Shown here: piece by piece, positions 12,601-25,200 of the stretch | Layout of the letters: the number at the start of each line of letters is the position of its first letter | Numbering within the stretch: the stretch's first letter is position 1 | Source: Viscum album | Lineage: Eukaryota; Streptophyta; Magnoliopsida; Santalales; Viscaceae | Reading direction: 5' to 3' | DNA: 64,000 nt | Assembly: GCA_963277665.1 (NCBI GenBank) | Contig: OY728142.1 | Location: 10,678,001-10,742,000 of the forward strand | The notes under the pieces: model-generated | Databases searched by the model: none | Seen by the model: only the letters and a program-made list of their open reading frames with translations | What the model was told of the DNA's origin: nothing | Translations under genes and position numbers: made by a program

Positions 12601-13741
12601 AACAACACGTAGAATAACCTTTTCTAATGAAAATTCATTTATCATAAATTTTATTATCATTAAATTAAAAAGAACATCAGATTTCAAACAAGATTCTTCT
12701 TTAATTCTTAAGCCAATTAATCAATTAATTCTAACTTTACATTATTTACTATTTCCCAAAAATAGAAAAATATTGATATAAGAATAAAAAAAATTCTATA
12801 TAATCATAGTATATATAGTACACTATCTAGAAAATCAAGAGGAAAGACATTATCACGACATCAAACATTGACATGTGATCACTATCTAGTTTCATTATTA
12901 ATCGGTTCAATATTTATTAGGTCAATTCTATTTCTACCCAAAGGGAATAACCATAGTAAATTTATGATTTCATGTAAATAAGAGAGAATCAATGAATCCC
13001 ATACCTTAGAAGTTTCAACGTTATTCATATGAGAATGTGCCAACATTTTGTATCCTGATCACTTATCTTACAAGAAACTTCTTCCCTCCAAGGATGTTAC
13101 ACTAAAACTACACCAAAAACCAAAAAAAACTCTATAATAATATAGATAGGAACTTCCATCACATGGAAATAAAATATGGGAGGAACCAAACTGAATAACC
13201 ATAAGAGAAGAGGTAGATCACACCTTGTATAATCATTGATCAAAGACGGAAGTTGGGAATCAATCCCCTTCAAAGGTCTCTCGAAACACCTGAAGAAATT
13301 TCATTGGTCACTTGGAGCTTTGGGATATAATTAAGAGGTCTTGATAAAATCTAAGGTGTCACTGGTTATAAATTATGATTCGTAGTGGATATTTATAGTG
13401 CAAACCCCTCATTTACATTGTAAACACATCAAACATTAAGTTTTGTAAAAAAATGCATCACCTCAAGCCACACATATTATATTTAAATTATATAATAAAT
13501 TTTAGGTTTATGACATAAATTCATGGTATTGTACACACAATCCATAAAATACTTCAGGCCATAATCCAAACTTACACTATAAAACACACTTATGACATAA
13601 AACCCATTTTTATGATGTGAATTCTCTATGATTCCATCTTTTAGAATCCAAATACCATCGGACCTCTACTAATACTATTTTGAAATCCATGGACATAAGA
13701 AGCACATAAAGAGAAAATCTAGATAGATCTAGTTCATTACA
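8521..13741 (-). repeat. LTR-derived, non-coding block of a minus-strand gypsy element
   Basis: Left edge TGTAACACTCTTGAACTC is the inverse of a gypsy LTR end (...GTGTTACA). Segments around 9300-9370 read on the minus strand resemble the '..CTGGAGGTGGGACTCGA..CAGTCAC' blocks common in Del-type LTRs. The right edge TTCATTACA is placed by homology: 13385-13741 matches 59285-59631, which lies just downstream of a minus-strand pol and so marks an LTR start. A possible TATA box (CTATAAATA on the minus strand) is near 13393. At 5.2 kb it is long for an LTR, partly because of an internal 1 kb duplication, and it may be two LTR pieces joined. No coding region is visible. Confidence 0.5.
9300..11340. 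repeat. Diverged tandem duplication of about 1.0 kb
   Basis: 9300-10320 and 10325-11340 are two copies in direct order. The words around GAGTCCCACCTCCAGTAG occur at 9350 and 10388. ATGCACCTCATGTATCACAT occurs at 10023 and 11036. The offset falls from about 1038 to 1013 along the copies because of small indels. The copies have many differences, so the duplication is old. It lies inside the LTR-like block. Confidence 0.85.
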
Positions 13742-13889
13742 CTAATACACTATATAAACTCAGTCTTCCTCAGTTATATGACCCTATCCCTGAGTTAAGT
13801 GACTTGCCTAAGTCATCTTCATCTAATCTTATTATTGAGGACCTCATATAGATCCCTAGTTATATGATTATGTATACCTAAATACCCAA

Positions 13890-14650
13890 TAAAAACCTAC
13901 CCTAAAATCCCTGGTGTAGAAACATTAAAGGTGTTCCATATTTCCACATTGATGGCATTGGATCTAAGGTGATGTGCAGACCCTTTGGTAACAATATACC
14001 TTCCTATAGTTGAAGCATTGTGGAACTATTCCTAAGGGAACTAAATAATCCAAACCTTGCTCCACCTGCATACCAATACCTTACTACACACCCTTGTTCT
14101 TCCTATTCTTTCTGCCAAAAGAGATACTCCTAGTATTAGTAAGAGGTCTAATTTCCTGAGTACTGAAAGTTAAAATAAGACCAATTTATTGATCCTTCTC
14201 CAGTCCCTTATATGTAGTCAAGGACTTATAAAAAACCTCTGGGTATTTCATTACTTAAAAAATTTGAACCTGTCATTTGATGTTGAAACAAATATTAATC
14301 TCAAACTTTTTGGCCTTATTTATATCATTTATGGCCAAGAGAGGATCAAAATGAATAATGTAGTGAATCAATCAGAGTATGCAGATACCAACATGATGAA
14401 CTTTTTTGTTTGGTCGATAGTTTAAGTGTTGAGGAAAAAATCCCCAAAGAACAGGTCCTTCAAGGACTCCTAGGTGAGACCCTCACATCTACCAGCATGT
14501 CCCATCATACCCCACCATCTTCTAGTGGGTCCCTATAGCATGAACATTTCCAACTTCACCCTCTTATCCTCAAGTGTCTCAATGATTCCAAATATACCCT
14601 TGAATATTTTTATCCATTCCTCAGTATATTATATCCCTATAGATCCTTGA
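13890..14650 (-). pseudogene. gypsy gag relic (capsid core and zinc knuckle)
   Basis: Read on the minus strand, about 14640-14430 gives EEWIKIFKGIFGIIETLEDK, KLEMFML, GPTRRWWGMM and LT.ESLKDLF in order. This is the retrotrans_gag pattern 'W...IE.IF....C.E..KV..A.Y.L.G.A..WW......W..F...F'. About 14000-13920 encodes CHQCGNMEHL, a zinc-knuckle remnant, and a second damaged knuckle (CFNYRKVYCYQ). The frame has stops at Gln or Trp positions. The pol genes that should follow are absent: only about 150 bases separate the knuckle from the LTR start at 13741, so a deletion removed PR-RT-IN. A short open stretch on the other strand at 14189-14425 is a chance frame. Confidence 0.72.
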
Positions 14651-14698
14651 AATTATGTTGGATTCTAGAGATATAATTCTATGGCATAGTCAACCATC

Positions 14699-15250
14699 AC
14701 TACAAAAAAAATGGAATCTAGTGACATTTTTTAGCGCTTTTTTATGAAACATTGCTAATTTAGCCACATTTCCTAAAAAACATCATTAAAATGGTGATGT
14801 TTCTTCAAAAACATCACTAAATTAGTGAATTTTGTGGAAAACATCCCTGATTTAGCGATGTTTTCATGAAACATCACTAATTTAGTAATGTTTTCAAGAA
14901 ACATCACTAATTGAGCCACATTTTAAGGAAGCATCACTAATTTAGCAGCATTTTTTAGGAAAAATCACTAAAAATATATATATTCATATAGCCCATTTCC
15001 CTACATCAATGTAAATATATATTTAGATATATATATATATATATTAATATATATAAACATAGATACATATATATATACATATAAACACACACAAACATAT
15101 ATATAAATATATAAATATATATACACATATATGTATATATAAAAACACATACATATTTTAAATGTAGTCACTTTTTTAAGAAAACGTTGATATTTTAGTG
15201 ATATTTTTACCAGTTTTTTAAAACATGGATAATTATATATATGTATACAT
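14699..15250 (+). mobile_element. CACTA-type transposon terminus with subterminal repeats
   Basis: The block starts CACTACAAAAAAAATGG, the usual terminus of plant CACTA (En/Spm) elements. From 14735 to 14970 the motif AACATCACTAATTTAG and its inverse recur about every 25-60 bases in both orientations, as expected for transposase-binding subterminal repeats. No matching right terminus (...TTTTTGTAGTG) is seen, so the element is truncated or its end has decayed near 15250. It sits between the gag relic and the PBS of the minus-strand gypsy element, so it inserted into that element. Confidence 0.68.
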
Positions 15251-15275
15251 ACATATATGTGTGTGTGTGTTTATC
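14990..15275. repeat. (TA)n / (ATAC)n microsatellite tract
   Basis: The stretch is low-complexity TATATA and ATACATA sequence with a short (GT)n run at about 15258-15270, inside or beside the CACTA-like piece. Confidence 0.85.
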
Positions 15276-15769
15276 AATATATGGTATCAAATAAGGTTCT
15301 CCTAGGAGTCTACCCATAACCCAAGGTATATCACTCATAGCACTAACCAAGGTCTTCATCACAGCATGTTAGTTATAGTCACATATATATACAAAACATA
15401 CATCCTAATAAATTCCAACTAATTAATACTATCATAGATATATCACAACATCCTAGAAAATAGATATATCACATAGTCATAAAATAAAATTATATCACAA
15501 ACAGATAGCACAATCAAGGAATTAAATTATAGAATTAGTATGATGCACAAAACATGTATATATATTCCATGTGATCCTATGTGCCTATTCGTGATGCATG
15601 AATGCACATGAATACCATAAATAGTAAGAGAAATATTATCAATTGTAACTCAGAGTTTCATTACACACGATATGGCTAGGTACATGAAAACTCCCCTACC
15701 TTAGTTCCACATAGCCTATCTCTTTTTTTCCATATTCCATGTTGTTCAAAAAGAAAATAAGAAAATCAT

Positions 15770-15781
15770 GCTCTAATACCA
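15770..15781 (-). other. Primer binding site of a minus-strand LTR element
   Basis: GCTCTAATACCA is the inverse of TGGTATTAGAGC, one base away from the TGGTATCAGAGC initiator-tRNA-Met PBS. It lies 3 bases left of TGTAAGACCC, the inverse of an LTR end. Confidence 0.75.
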
Positions 15782-15784
15782 TTT

Positions 15785-17812
15785 TGTAAGACCCTAATAT
15801 GAACCACCAGGTTTGAGCTGAATATTTATATAACCCCATGCGCGCCTCCCCATATGCAAGAGGCCATCAATTAGCAATAAGGTTCTGAACATTATAATTG
15901 GGGATACCATACCCTTAGTATCAAATCCCTACACTAATTCTATAAACAAAAAATATATATCAACTCAAAGTAAAAAAAAGAGAAAGAAAATAATATCAAA
16001 TGAAACACATGTCACAGAATAAGTAAATGTGTTCCTAGTGTGGTAACCCATAATAGGGTAATAGTTTAAGAAGATAAATAAATAAAACATTGTGGAGATC
16101 CTCCATAGTCTGTACTGGTCCTGCCACCTTCTCCATGATCCTTAGTTCAACCATATACCATAGGCCCCTTTCCCTTGTTTGGATCCTTATACATGAATTA
16201 TTCATGTGCATTGACATGCCTCTTTAGGGTGTGAGTAATAAAACTCGATAAAATGTCACCATTTCATCCTTAATAAATTTTCACATGTATAACATGTGTA
16301 TTCCATGATAATAATATATGTGTAATAAATAAAAACAATCTTGTGTTAAGCACTCATGTGCTAACCAAGCTACTATGAGCCCCAACCATAACTACTTCAG
16401 CTCCATGTTAGAAGTATTGTGAAGATATCAATAATAAATAAGAACTAACCATAAGTCTATTAAACATACCACTCAAAATCATGTGAACATGATACTTGGA
16501 ATCTACAAGGCATCAAGTGAGTTTTTTTCTCGATATACACTAGACATCAAGTGATCCTGTTACTCAACATCCACTACAACTCAAGTAAACATGCCACTTG
16601 GAATTCACTGTACATTGATTAAATCGCATGGTATCCATGAGTCATATTTGTATCCCTACCCTATGTTCAGTTCCATATTCACCACTATCAAATTCAGGCA
16701 CACTCCCCCTCAATGGTTTAACCATGTCAAGACGGTCCACCTTTTCTAAGCACCAAGAACAATACCTCCAAAGGCATGATATCATATATAACATGGTATA
16801 ACATATAAATAAAAACATAACATATCATCATGATAAAATAGTTTAAATATATCAACACATGTGGTTAACATCAAACATGATCAATAAGTTGTAAACATTT
16901 CATGGTAATAGGTATCATAAACTAGTCTCATGGGCTATGCACACACACACATGCGATCACAATCAAGTATAGACATCAAAGTATTCCAACAAAATAATTA
17001 TACCAAAGCATAAATTGTATATAAGAGCCTAAAATGGTAAGGAACTTACTACCTAAATTTTTTCAACATCAACATCAATGTTCCTCATGGGTTTCATCTC
17101 CCGAACAACGTTCTCACACTAACCAGAACAAGATCTCTCATTAAGAGTTCCTAGAACAGGTTTCACATAAAATAATATGATTTATAGAGAAATACATGAG
17201 GAATAAAAGGTTGTTATGTAGAAAAATACTTAAAAAATGAAAAAAAACCATCAATAGTAGAATATGATTCTAGTTGAAGAGATATTTCAAAGCTAAACTG
17301 TGAGATACTATCTAATGAAGGATTCTCCAAGAGGTTCACCACCAAGACATCAAAGAACATCAAAGGCCCTTGAGGAGAGACACTATCCATTAACATTGAT
17401 TAAATAACCATTATATCACATGATATATCATGGTCATAACCATAATATTCCCATTTTAGGTCCGTCCAAATAATGAGAAAGATAATTCAACTCGAATAAG
17501 AAGAACTCGCCGAATTATCCACTAAATCGCCCCAAAATAGAAACACCCGTAAAGGAGGATTGAAAGAGACTTTAGATCGACCAAATAGTTTGATACGCTT
17601 GAGAATAAACAAGATAAAAACTTTACTATGATAAGGGTCGACCTCACACCCTAGGTTCATCTGGGATTCATCTAGAATTCAATGAATTCAAGGAATCAAT
17701 AAGATAAGGGTGGACAATTTGATTAATAGAGGTTGGAAATAATTAAAATATGCATTAAAATATACATTTAATCCTTGTACCCTCCCACCAAGGTTGTAAA
17801 AAGGTCTTAACA
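15785..17812 (-). repeat. Candidate 5' LTR of the minus-strand gypsy element
   Basis: The left edge TGTAAGACCC follows the PBS. A candidate right edge is GGTCTTAACA at 17803-17812, whose inverse TGTTAAGACC nearly repeats the left edge, as LTR termini do. The interior is AT-rich and non-coding, with short direct repeats of the CATCAAGTGA / CCACTTGGAA type around 16490-16610. It is not clearly alike to the 8521-13741 block, so the two may belong to different elements. The right edge is uncertain. Confidence 0.45.
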
Positions 17813-18049
17813 CAAGCCCAATATTGATGTTAATTTTTTTTATTGTGGAGGATTCAAACACATGTCTAGATATTTCTCATCTATAATACAAAATAATGTG
17901 TCAAAGCCTGACCAAAGTAGGCATAAGCAATAGCTCAAAGAACCATCGAATGGGAGGAAAACACAAAATCAATTTGTAGCTCTTTAATATCAAGTTATTC
18001 CATCATAATATAGGTAATATCAAGCATATAGATCCATAATAATTATAAA

Positions 18050-19420
18050 TTCAATGACATGGATCAAAAGGAAAATAGCTAAGAAAGAAGTGGTTGTAGA
18101 GATTACCCTTAAAGCATTAGGTCGTGCTGGTGTATGGATCCTAGACAGTGGATACACATCCCATATGACAAGAAATAAGGATATTATTATAAGAATCAAA
18201 TTCGATAAGGAAGGTGTCATAAAATTTGGAAATTATGAAGTCCTATAGATTATTGTCTTGGTAAAATCCAAATTTGGGGGTAAAGATATTAGAAGTGCTA
18301 ATGTATTGATCATCGAAGGTCTCAATCACAACTTTCTTAGTTTCAGTCAACTATGTGACTCCAGGCATGCTATAAGACTTACTAAGAATATGTGTATTGT
18401 CAAGGGAAGAGACGGTGTAGTTATTCTATAGGGAAAGTGAATAAAGGGGAATACCTACTATATAAGTGGAGAAGAAGATATATGCTTTCTATCTGGAGGA
18501 AGAAAATAGGTTATTTTATAAACATCTTGTCTATCTATATAAACCATACCTAGAAGATCTGGTAAAATTTGATGCTTCTCAAAATCTCTCCAACCTATCA
18601 CATGATTTTAATTACATGTGATATGCTTGTCAACAAGGGAACATTATTAGAAATACATATAAGGAAAAGGAAAAAAAGTCAACTAGAGTGCCAAAATTAG
18701 TGCCTGTGGATGAGTATAGACCAATATCACCAAGAGACATTGAAAGGAAGGGATATTATATTTTTTTATTAATGATTTTAGTAGGATGACATTTCTATTT
18801 TTCATTTTCCACAAGTATGACATGTTCAGTTTCATAAAATAACATCGAAGGGAATCTAAAAGGATGTTTGGATAGAAGATTCTAAAGTTTAAAACTGATA
18901 ATGGTATGAAATTAAAAAATATCCAATTGAAGTATTATCTTGAGAAAAATAGGATAAGGAACCAAGTTTCAATAGTGAAAACTCCCCAAAAAATGGAGCA
19001 GTTGATAGTAGAAATCATTTCATAAACAATATGACCAAAATAATGATTATTGAAAAAAAACTACTAGAAAAATTCTATAAGGAAGTAGTCTTGACATCAG
19101 TCTGCATATCCAATAGGTATTTTTTGTGTCCAAAGGAAGAAAATACTCCATACAATCTATGGTATGGAAATAATCCAACATTGAAATACTTTTGAATCTT
19201 TGGAATCAAGTGTTTTATTCTCAATAAGGAGAAACATAGAAAGTTTGAGTCTCATAGAGATGAGGGGATATGACTTTGATACTCAAGAAAAATCAAAACA
19301 TATAAATGTTTCAACAAGTTGTTGGTAAAAATGGTTGAAATTAATGATGTCACTATTTTAGTGAATGAACAGAACCTTCAACAATATAGTGAATAGTTTC
19401 CTGATGACAGTGATGAGGAG
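18050..19420 (+). pseudogene. Ty1/copia protease and integrase relic
   Basis: 18054-18248 is open and contains VWILDSGYTSHMT, the copia aspartic protease active site (W.lDSG.S.HMT), with Cys replaced by Tyr. Next comes the GAG-pre-integrase type segment (LNHNFLSFSQLCD at about 18320-18360), then an integrase core remnant with KTDNGMKLKN near 18880-18920. Numerous stops and frameshifts break it. The gag that should precede the protease is not visible; only about 230 bases separate the protease from the LTR-like block to the left, so the 5' part is deleted. Confidence 0.8.
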
Positions 19421-19639
19421 GTAATCAAGTCAGGGGGAGTAAAAGTGGAAAATATGGATTTAAAAGAAGATATTGATGATAATTATGAGGAAATAAAATC
19501 TATATCGAAAAAGAAGCTGAAGAGTTAAGTAGAAATTAACAGGAAAAAATCAATGGTGATCAGGTAGCACGAGTTCAAACAAGGAAAATGAAGTCTTCAT
19601 AGCAGGCATCCTTCCTATATCAGGTATAGACTGAATGTT

Positions 19640-21130
19640 TTGAAAAAGAAGCTAGAGAATTAAACTTCGTTCAATATATGAATGAATATCTTGATCAAAT
19701 TGAGAAGAATCATACGTCGGGGATTGTTTCAAGACCAACTAATAAGAATTTAATTAGTCCCAAATGGGTCTTTCAGAACAAACTAAATGAAAATGGATTA
19801 GTAATTCAAAAAAAATCATTACCAAGGTGGAAAGGGATACTCCCAAATTTAGGGAATCAATGTAGATGAGACATTTTTACCTGTTTCAAGTCTCAAGACT
19901 AATCACATATTCTTAGCCATAGTAATGCAGTTAAAGTTCAAAGTTTTCCATATAGACGTTAAGTCCATGTTTTTGAATGGGGTTCTGGAAGAAGTGTATA
20001 TCCATCAGCTAGATGGATTTATCATTCATGAATATGAGAACGTATTTTGTCAGGTGAGGAATGCACTATATGGATTGAAGAAATAATTGAGAGCATGGTA
20101 TTCAAGACTTGTTCATTTTTTGAAGAATATCAGTATTCAATGTGGTGCAGTTGATTACAATATCTATGTCAATAATGAGGTTAATCAAAGAATTATAGTT
20201 TTGGTGTATGTCTATGGCATCATATTTGGTGGATCATATGAAGTACAGTGTAAACAGTTCACATAATTCATTAAGAATGAGTTAAAAATATAAATTATTG
20301 GAAAACAAATGTTTTTACTTGGTTTACAGGTGATACAAGGAAAAAATTACACATTAATTTCTCAATAAAAATATTCCAAGAAGGTTCTAAGAATATTTTT
20401 AATGGATCATTCCAAGGAAATGAAAATTCTGATTGCTACCCAGATAAAACTACCATGATATAATGAATCTAAAGTGATTAATGTCATAGAATACAAGTAT
20501 ATAATCAGTTTTCTATTGTACCTAATAGCGACATGACCTAACATTTTTTGTTCCACATACCAAGAGATGAAGTATAAAACAAATCCCAAGTAAATTCAAT
20601 GGATTGTAGGGAAAAGAATACTTTGGTATATTAAGGGAATGGTGGATTCCGGTTTGTTGTACAATGAAAAATCTCAGCAAAATTTACTTGGTTATTAGAT
20701 ACATATTGGACTGGTTTAGTAGATGACAAAAAATAAATTCTAGACAGTCCATTCTATCTTGGTGTATTGTATATTTATTAGATAATTAAGAAAAAATATT
20801 GCATTTTTTTATTGTTATAGAAGCTTTTGGTTACTCAAAATTTCATGTACTTATTGTGGATAAAGCATAAACTTAAAGATATGGGTGTTGAAGTGAAGTT
20901 GCCAATTAGAATCCATTTCAAAAATTCATGTCCTATAAATCTTATAAAAAATTTATTCCATCACTCATGGAAAAATCACATTTATATAAAATATCATTTT
21001 ATAAAGGATAATATGAAGCATGGACTTTTGAAATTGGAGTATATGACTACAAAACTATAGGTTATAGATATTATAATGAAGTACTTACTGAAATAATTAT
21101 TTGAATGTCATCAACTAGGTATTAGATTTT
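19640..21130 (+). pseudogene. Ty1/copia reverse transcriptase and RNase H relic
   Basis: RT begins near 19678 (MNEYLDQIEKNHTSGIV..RPTNK..ISPKWVF) and continues, with frameshifts, through FKVFHIDVKSMFLNGVLEE and YGLKK (about 19935-20085). The catalytic YVDD motif is YVYG at about 20207-20218, so both Asp residues are lost. RNase H follows, including INLIKNLFHHSWKNHIYIKYHFIKD at about 20935-21010, the 'N..HSRTKHI.I.HHFIR' block. The end at about 21110 matches the short C-terminal tail of copia pol. The sequence is nearest to SIRE/Tork-like elements from remembered motifs. Confidence 0.85.
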
Positions 21131-21263
21131 ATTTTACACCACAAACTTGAAAAGTGTGAAGGTGGAACCCCCTCTCCCTAGGGTATGGTGTTTTTTTACC
21201 TTATGTACTGATATTTGTTCTTTACAATGTTTCAGCCATAAAGGATTGATCTTTGGGTTCAAT

Positions 21264-21280
21264 TATAAAGGGGGAGAAAA
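21264..21280 (+). other. Polypurine tract of the copia relic
   Basis: AAAGGGGGAGAAAAT lies about 150 bases after the pol end. The LTR start cannot be fixed beyond it. Confidence 0.5.
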
Positions 21281-22239
21281 TATATTGATCAAGATACAGG
21301 GAGAAGATGATATTGGGAGTAGCGAAGTAGCGGGGTTTAATTATGACATTGCAAGATATGATCGATAAAAGGTTATAAATCATGATAGATGGGGTTCATG
21401 ATGAAATCAATTGATATTTTTGGAAAAGAAGTGATTTATTGATGAATTTTCATGATACTCTTATTTCTCAAACTGACTATGGCTTATGTGGTCTTAGAGT
21501 GTGTGTTGCGTAAATCTTTGACCGCTGTCTAGAATCACAGGAAGAGAATTTGGTAGAATATGGAAGAGAGAAATATGTTGTCAAAACATTGGAAACAAAC
21601 TCTTTAAAGAGATATAAAAGGTTGAAGAGTTGTCAACAAATCCAAAGGGGGTATTTTGGGGGGGAAATCCCTCAAAGTATCTTTATAGTGTTTTTGGGTC
21701 TTTTTTTGTTGAAAAATTTGGTTAAAAACACTCTAGAATGGTTGTTTCTAAAGAAAAGTGATTTTGAAGGTGATGTAGTTTCCTAGTGTTTGTTATATTT
21801 TTAGTCCTTGAAATCAATTTTTTTATGGAAAATGAAGGAATCATGCATACCAAATGGATGAAACTCATAGAAAGTATGCATAAAAGTGAAGTAAAATTAT
21901 CATAGGTAAGATTTATGTATAGCAACTTCACTATATGAACTGCAAAGGAGGTGCATCATTTGCGACCGAAAGCGATGACTTGAAGTTCATAGAAAGGGAT
22001 CATCATTTGCGGGAGAAGGTAGTGTGTTTGAGGATAAATCAAATGGTGTTTTCATTTTGTTAGAATGATTTTTTTATAGGGTATTTTTGTGAAGAATAGA
22101 TATTTATCTTCCATAGGATGTTTCTAATGATGAAGTTATTGGTGCTTCTTCCATTTCCCTTTCAACTACTAATGAAAATTAGAAGAATATAGAAAACTTT
22201 ATTGATGAAAAAATCCTTGTCCCCCCACTTCATTAATCA
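21281..22239 (+). other. Probable copia 3' LTR remnant and unassigned DNA
   Basis: There is no recognisable gene. Position after the PPT suggests the copia 3' LTR, but no second copy exists in the window to prove it. A 78-codon open stretch at 21550-21786 has no family motif. Confidence 0.35.
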
Positions 22240-25200
22240 TTATAGAATCTGCTTAATGGGGGTTAGAGGGAGTATCTAGTTTCAGAAAAACTGCCCATTT
22301 ATGGATTTGGTCTATTGTCTGATACATCTATTTTGGAACCACATCGGTCTGACCAACCTTATACATGGATAATCAATAGCAACATTCCTAAGTCCCTTAT
22401 CTCTTTTGAAGGATGATTCATATAGAAGGATAGTGTTGTTGGGTCCTTATTAAGTGATGCCTCTCAGACTCTAGAGGAAGCACAACAGAAGCCAGATGAA
22501 ACATCTCATTTCTACCATATCATTACACAAAGGTCCACATCAAATGAACAACATGGATGGTTATCAAAGTAGGACCTTCACTATGGAGGTTCATTTTGTT
22601 TCGATTGGGTATGGCCTTTCTAGGTTCATCAGAGCTATGAAGAATTCCAAGTTGAATTGCATACTGTGGGGTTATATGAGACTGTCTGGGTATCCCAGAC
22701 CTATTCTCATTGAACTAGGACCCTCATTTCACATCTTCTGAGTAGATGGAGTCTATATACCAATACCTTTCATTTAGTGCATCAGGAGTTTGGCATTAGC
22801 CTCTAGGATTTTTGGCTGATTTCGAGGATCCCCATTTTCGAAGATATGTATGAAGAGTTTTTACCTCCTCATTCCACCTGGGATGATGTGGAGAGGGTTC
22901 CTCATTGGGATAAGAGGCTCATTACCCAAGTGTAAAAACATTAAAAGGACATCAAACCTTTCCCAAATAAATGCATTTCCTTTTTGGCTGTATTAATTCC
23001 TCTTCTAAGTGAAGCGGTCCAGATCCTGGTGCGAGTAGACCCAGGTCCTTCCCAACCAAGGAAACTTGATGGAAAGTAGGTTCCTACTGTACATTATTAG
23101 ATGAGGTCTATTTTTGAGAATGGGGATGTGAACTTTTCCCTGATGTCGATCGATTATTTCAATTGGAGGCCTTTTTTTCATGTTTATGAGAAGATGGATT
23201 TTACCAGTATGAGACTCAGTGGTGTGAGAGTTACAACATTTTTCATAGAAGCTAAAACGGACACTAGAAAATGCATTAACCAGTCCATTCCAGAATTGGA
23301 AAAAAACTACAGCTTACTAGGATGGGTTAATGAGGTGAGTCCACCTCATCGGGTGATTGGACCTTTATAAATCCTATGGGACTAGATAGAATCCCACATA
23401 GCGGTATACTTTTATCAATCCCTAGTCGATTCCACATGCTTTTCTTTGATCGTATCTTCAGATTACCAGCAGGGTTATGCTGGAGGGCTGGGATACACAG
23501 GATAAGTAGGAATATTGGACCGAAATTAATGAATGAGAATTGTTGACTTGAATCAACTGTCAAGACCACTTTACTTATCATTCTTATACTACCCATACTG
23601 ATACCATTTTGAATACTGGATCAGAAGACATTATTAACTAAGGCTACCTATTTTATTTAAGAGAGGGTATATTGGTTTCCCATATTTATGTGGAACTTAT
23701 CTATGAGGAATATACACCTTTTCTATTTAGATGTCAGTTTAATTGTGTCCAGATACTGTGCCCCCCTACTCTCAGTAGTGCATTCCAAGAAAAACATCTC
23801 ATAATAGCCCGATAGTTGTGTCTAATGTTTACCCGATAGGATACTCAGTGCAAGATCAAGCTTCCAGATTTTGAGGGTTATGTTCCCTTCCTCACAAAAG
23901 GTTATGTTGATGTCTGGGTTCAATCGTATCCAGATAGCCAGCTGGCAAACCTAGTTCCCATTTTTACAACCCCAAAGGCATCTGGGGATAAGGGGAAATA
24001 AAAGGAAACTACTGAGCATTCCCGAACAAGGAAATATATTCCGAAATTTCTCAGTTCTAAACCCCCAAGGAAGGTCTTGAGAACTTAGGGTGTGACCTCT
24101 CAGTATGTTGAGGATGTCGGTGCTGCCACCAAGAATCAGATGTTCATCCCTTTTGATGTTGTCTTTCCAGTTTCCTGGAGAAAATGGGATACTTTAAGTA
24201 GTCTCCAATCATTTTGGGATCAATCCCCTTGTGCTTTATGGAACTTTCTCTAGGGGAATGCAGTTTCCATTACTAGAATTTGTTATGTGTCTGCCCCTAT
24301 TGACATCTCTTATGATGATGATCTCATAAATGTGGATCTTTACCTGTGGGAACTTGAGACCCTGATCCATGCTCGGCAAGGCCGGTGTAAATATTCTCAT
24401 CGAGTGATGGCCAAAAGGCCTAAGGTTCATGGGGATAATATGATACCTCTATAGGCACTCACTATTATAATGTTCAAAATGAGGATAGACCTAGGGAAAA
24501 TCTTTATCCATGCCTTGAATCTCGCAAGCACCCAGCCCCTAGGGGTTCTAGGGTTACGGAGGCACCCAGGAAGTAGTTGTGGTTAATGTAACCCGCTTCA
24601 CTTCCTCGGAATGAACCTCCAGCCTTAGCCATTCCCATTACAGGTTCCTATACAAGGGAATAGAAATTATGGTATGATTTGAGAAAGAATGTTTCTAATG
24701 AAGGAATTTGGAAGCTACTCCAAGCAGAACTCTTTGAAATTCTGGGATTTGGAGCTTCCATTTCTCCCTCATGGATTTTTGTTCATGAATATCCAGAATA
24801 AGTATCTAAATATCTAAATGAAATGGATAGGTTCCTTTATTCTTCTAAATATAGGATTCATTGGTCCGATCAAGTATCAAAGATGTAAATCTACTTGGAC
24901 TCGAGTGATATAGAAGAAGAGGTAAATGTGCTTGTTGACTTCATCTTTTACTTTACTTTATAGTAAGTATCCTCACTCTATCCCTTACTCTTATAGGAGT
25001 CATAGGAGACTCCAAAGACAATACCTTCTTCAGTGTACACCCCCATAGGTATTTTCATTGGGGAATGTGTCCCTTCGTATGTGGGGGTCACTGTGGAAGG
25101 TTCTCCTGGCGCTACAGAACACATGGAGGTAGTTATTGTAAATCCATACAAGTTATTCCCTCCTCAGAATCCAATTGATATTCTCGTTAGGGATATATCC

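Noticed and set aside
15785..17812. Pairing this LTR with the block 8521-13741 as the two LTRs of one element
   Set aside because: Their starts and interiors do not match by eye; they are reported separately.
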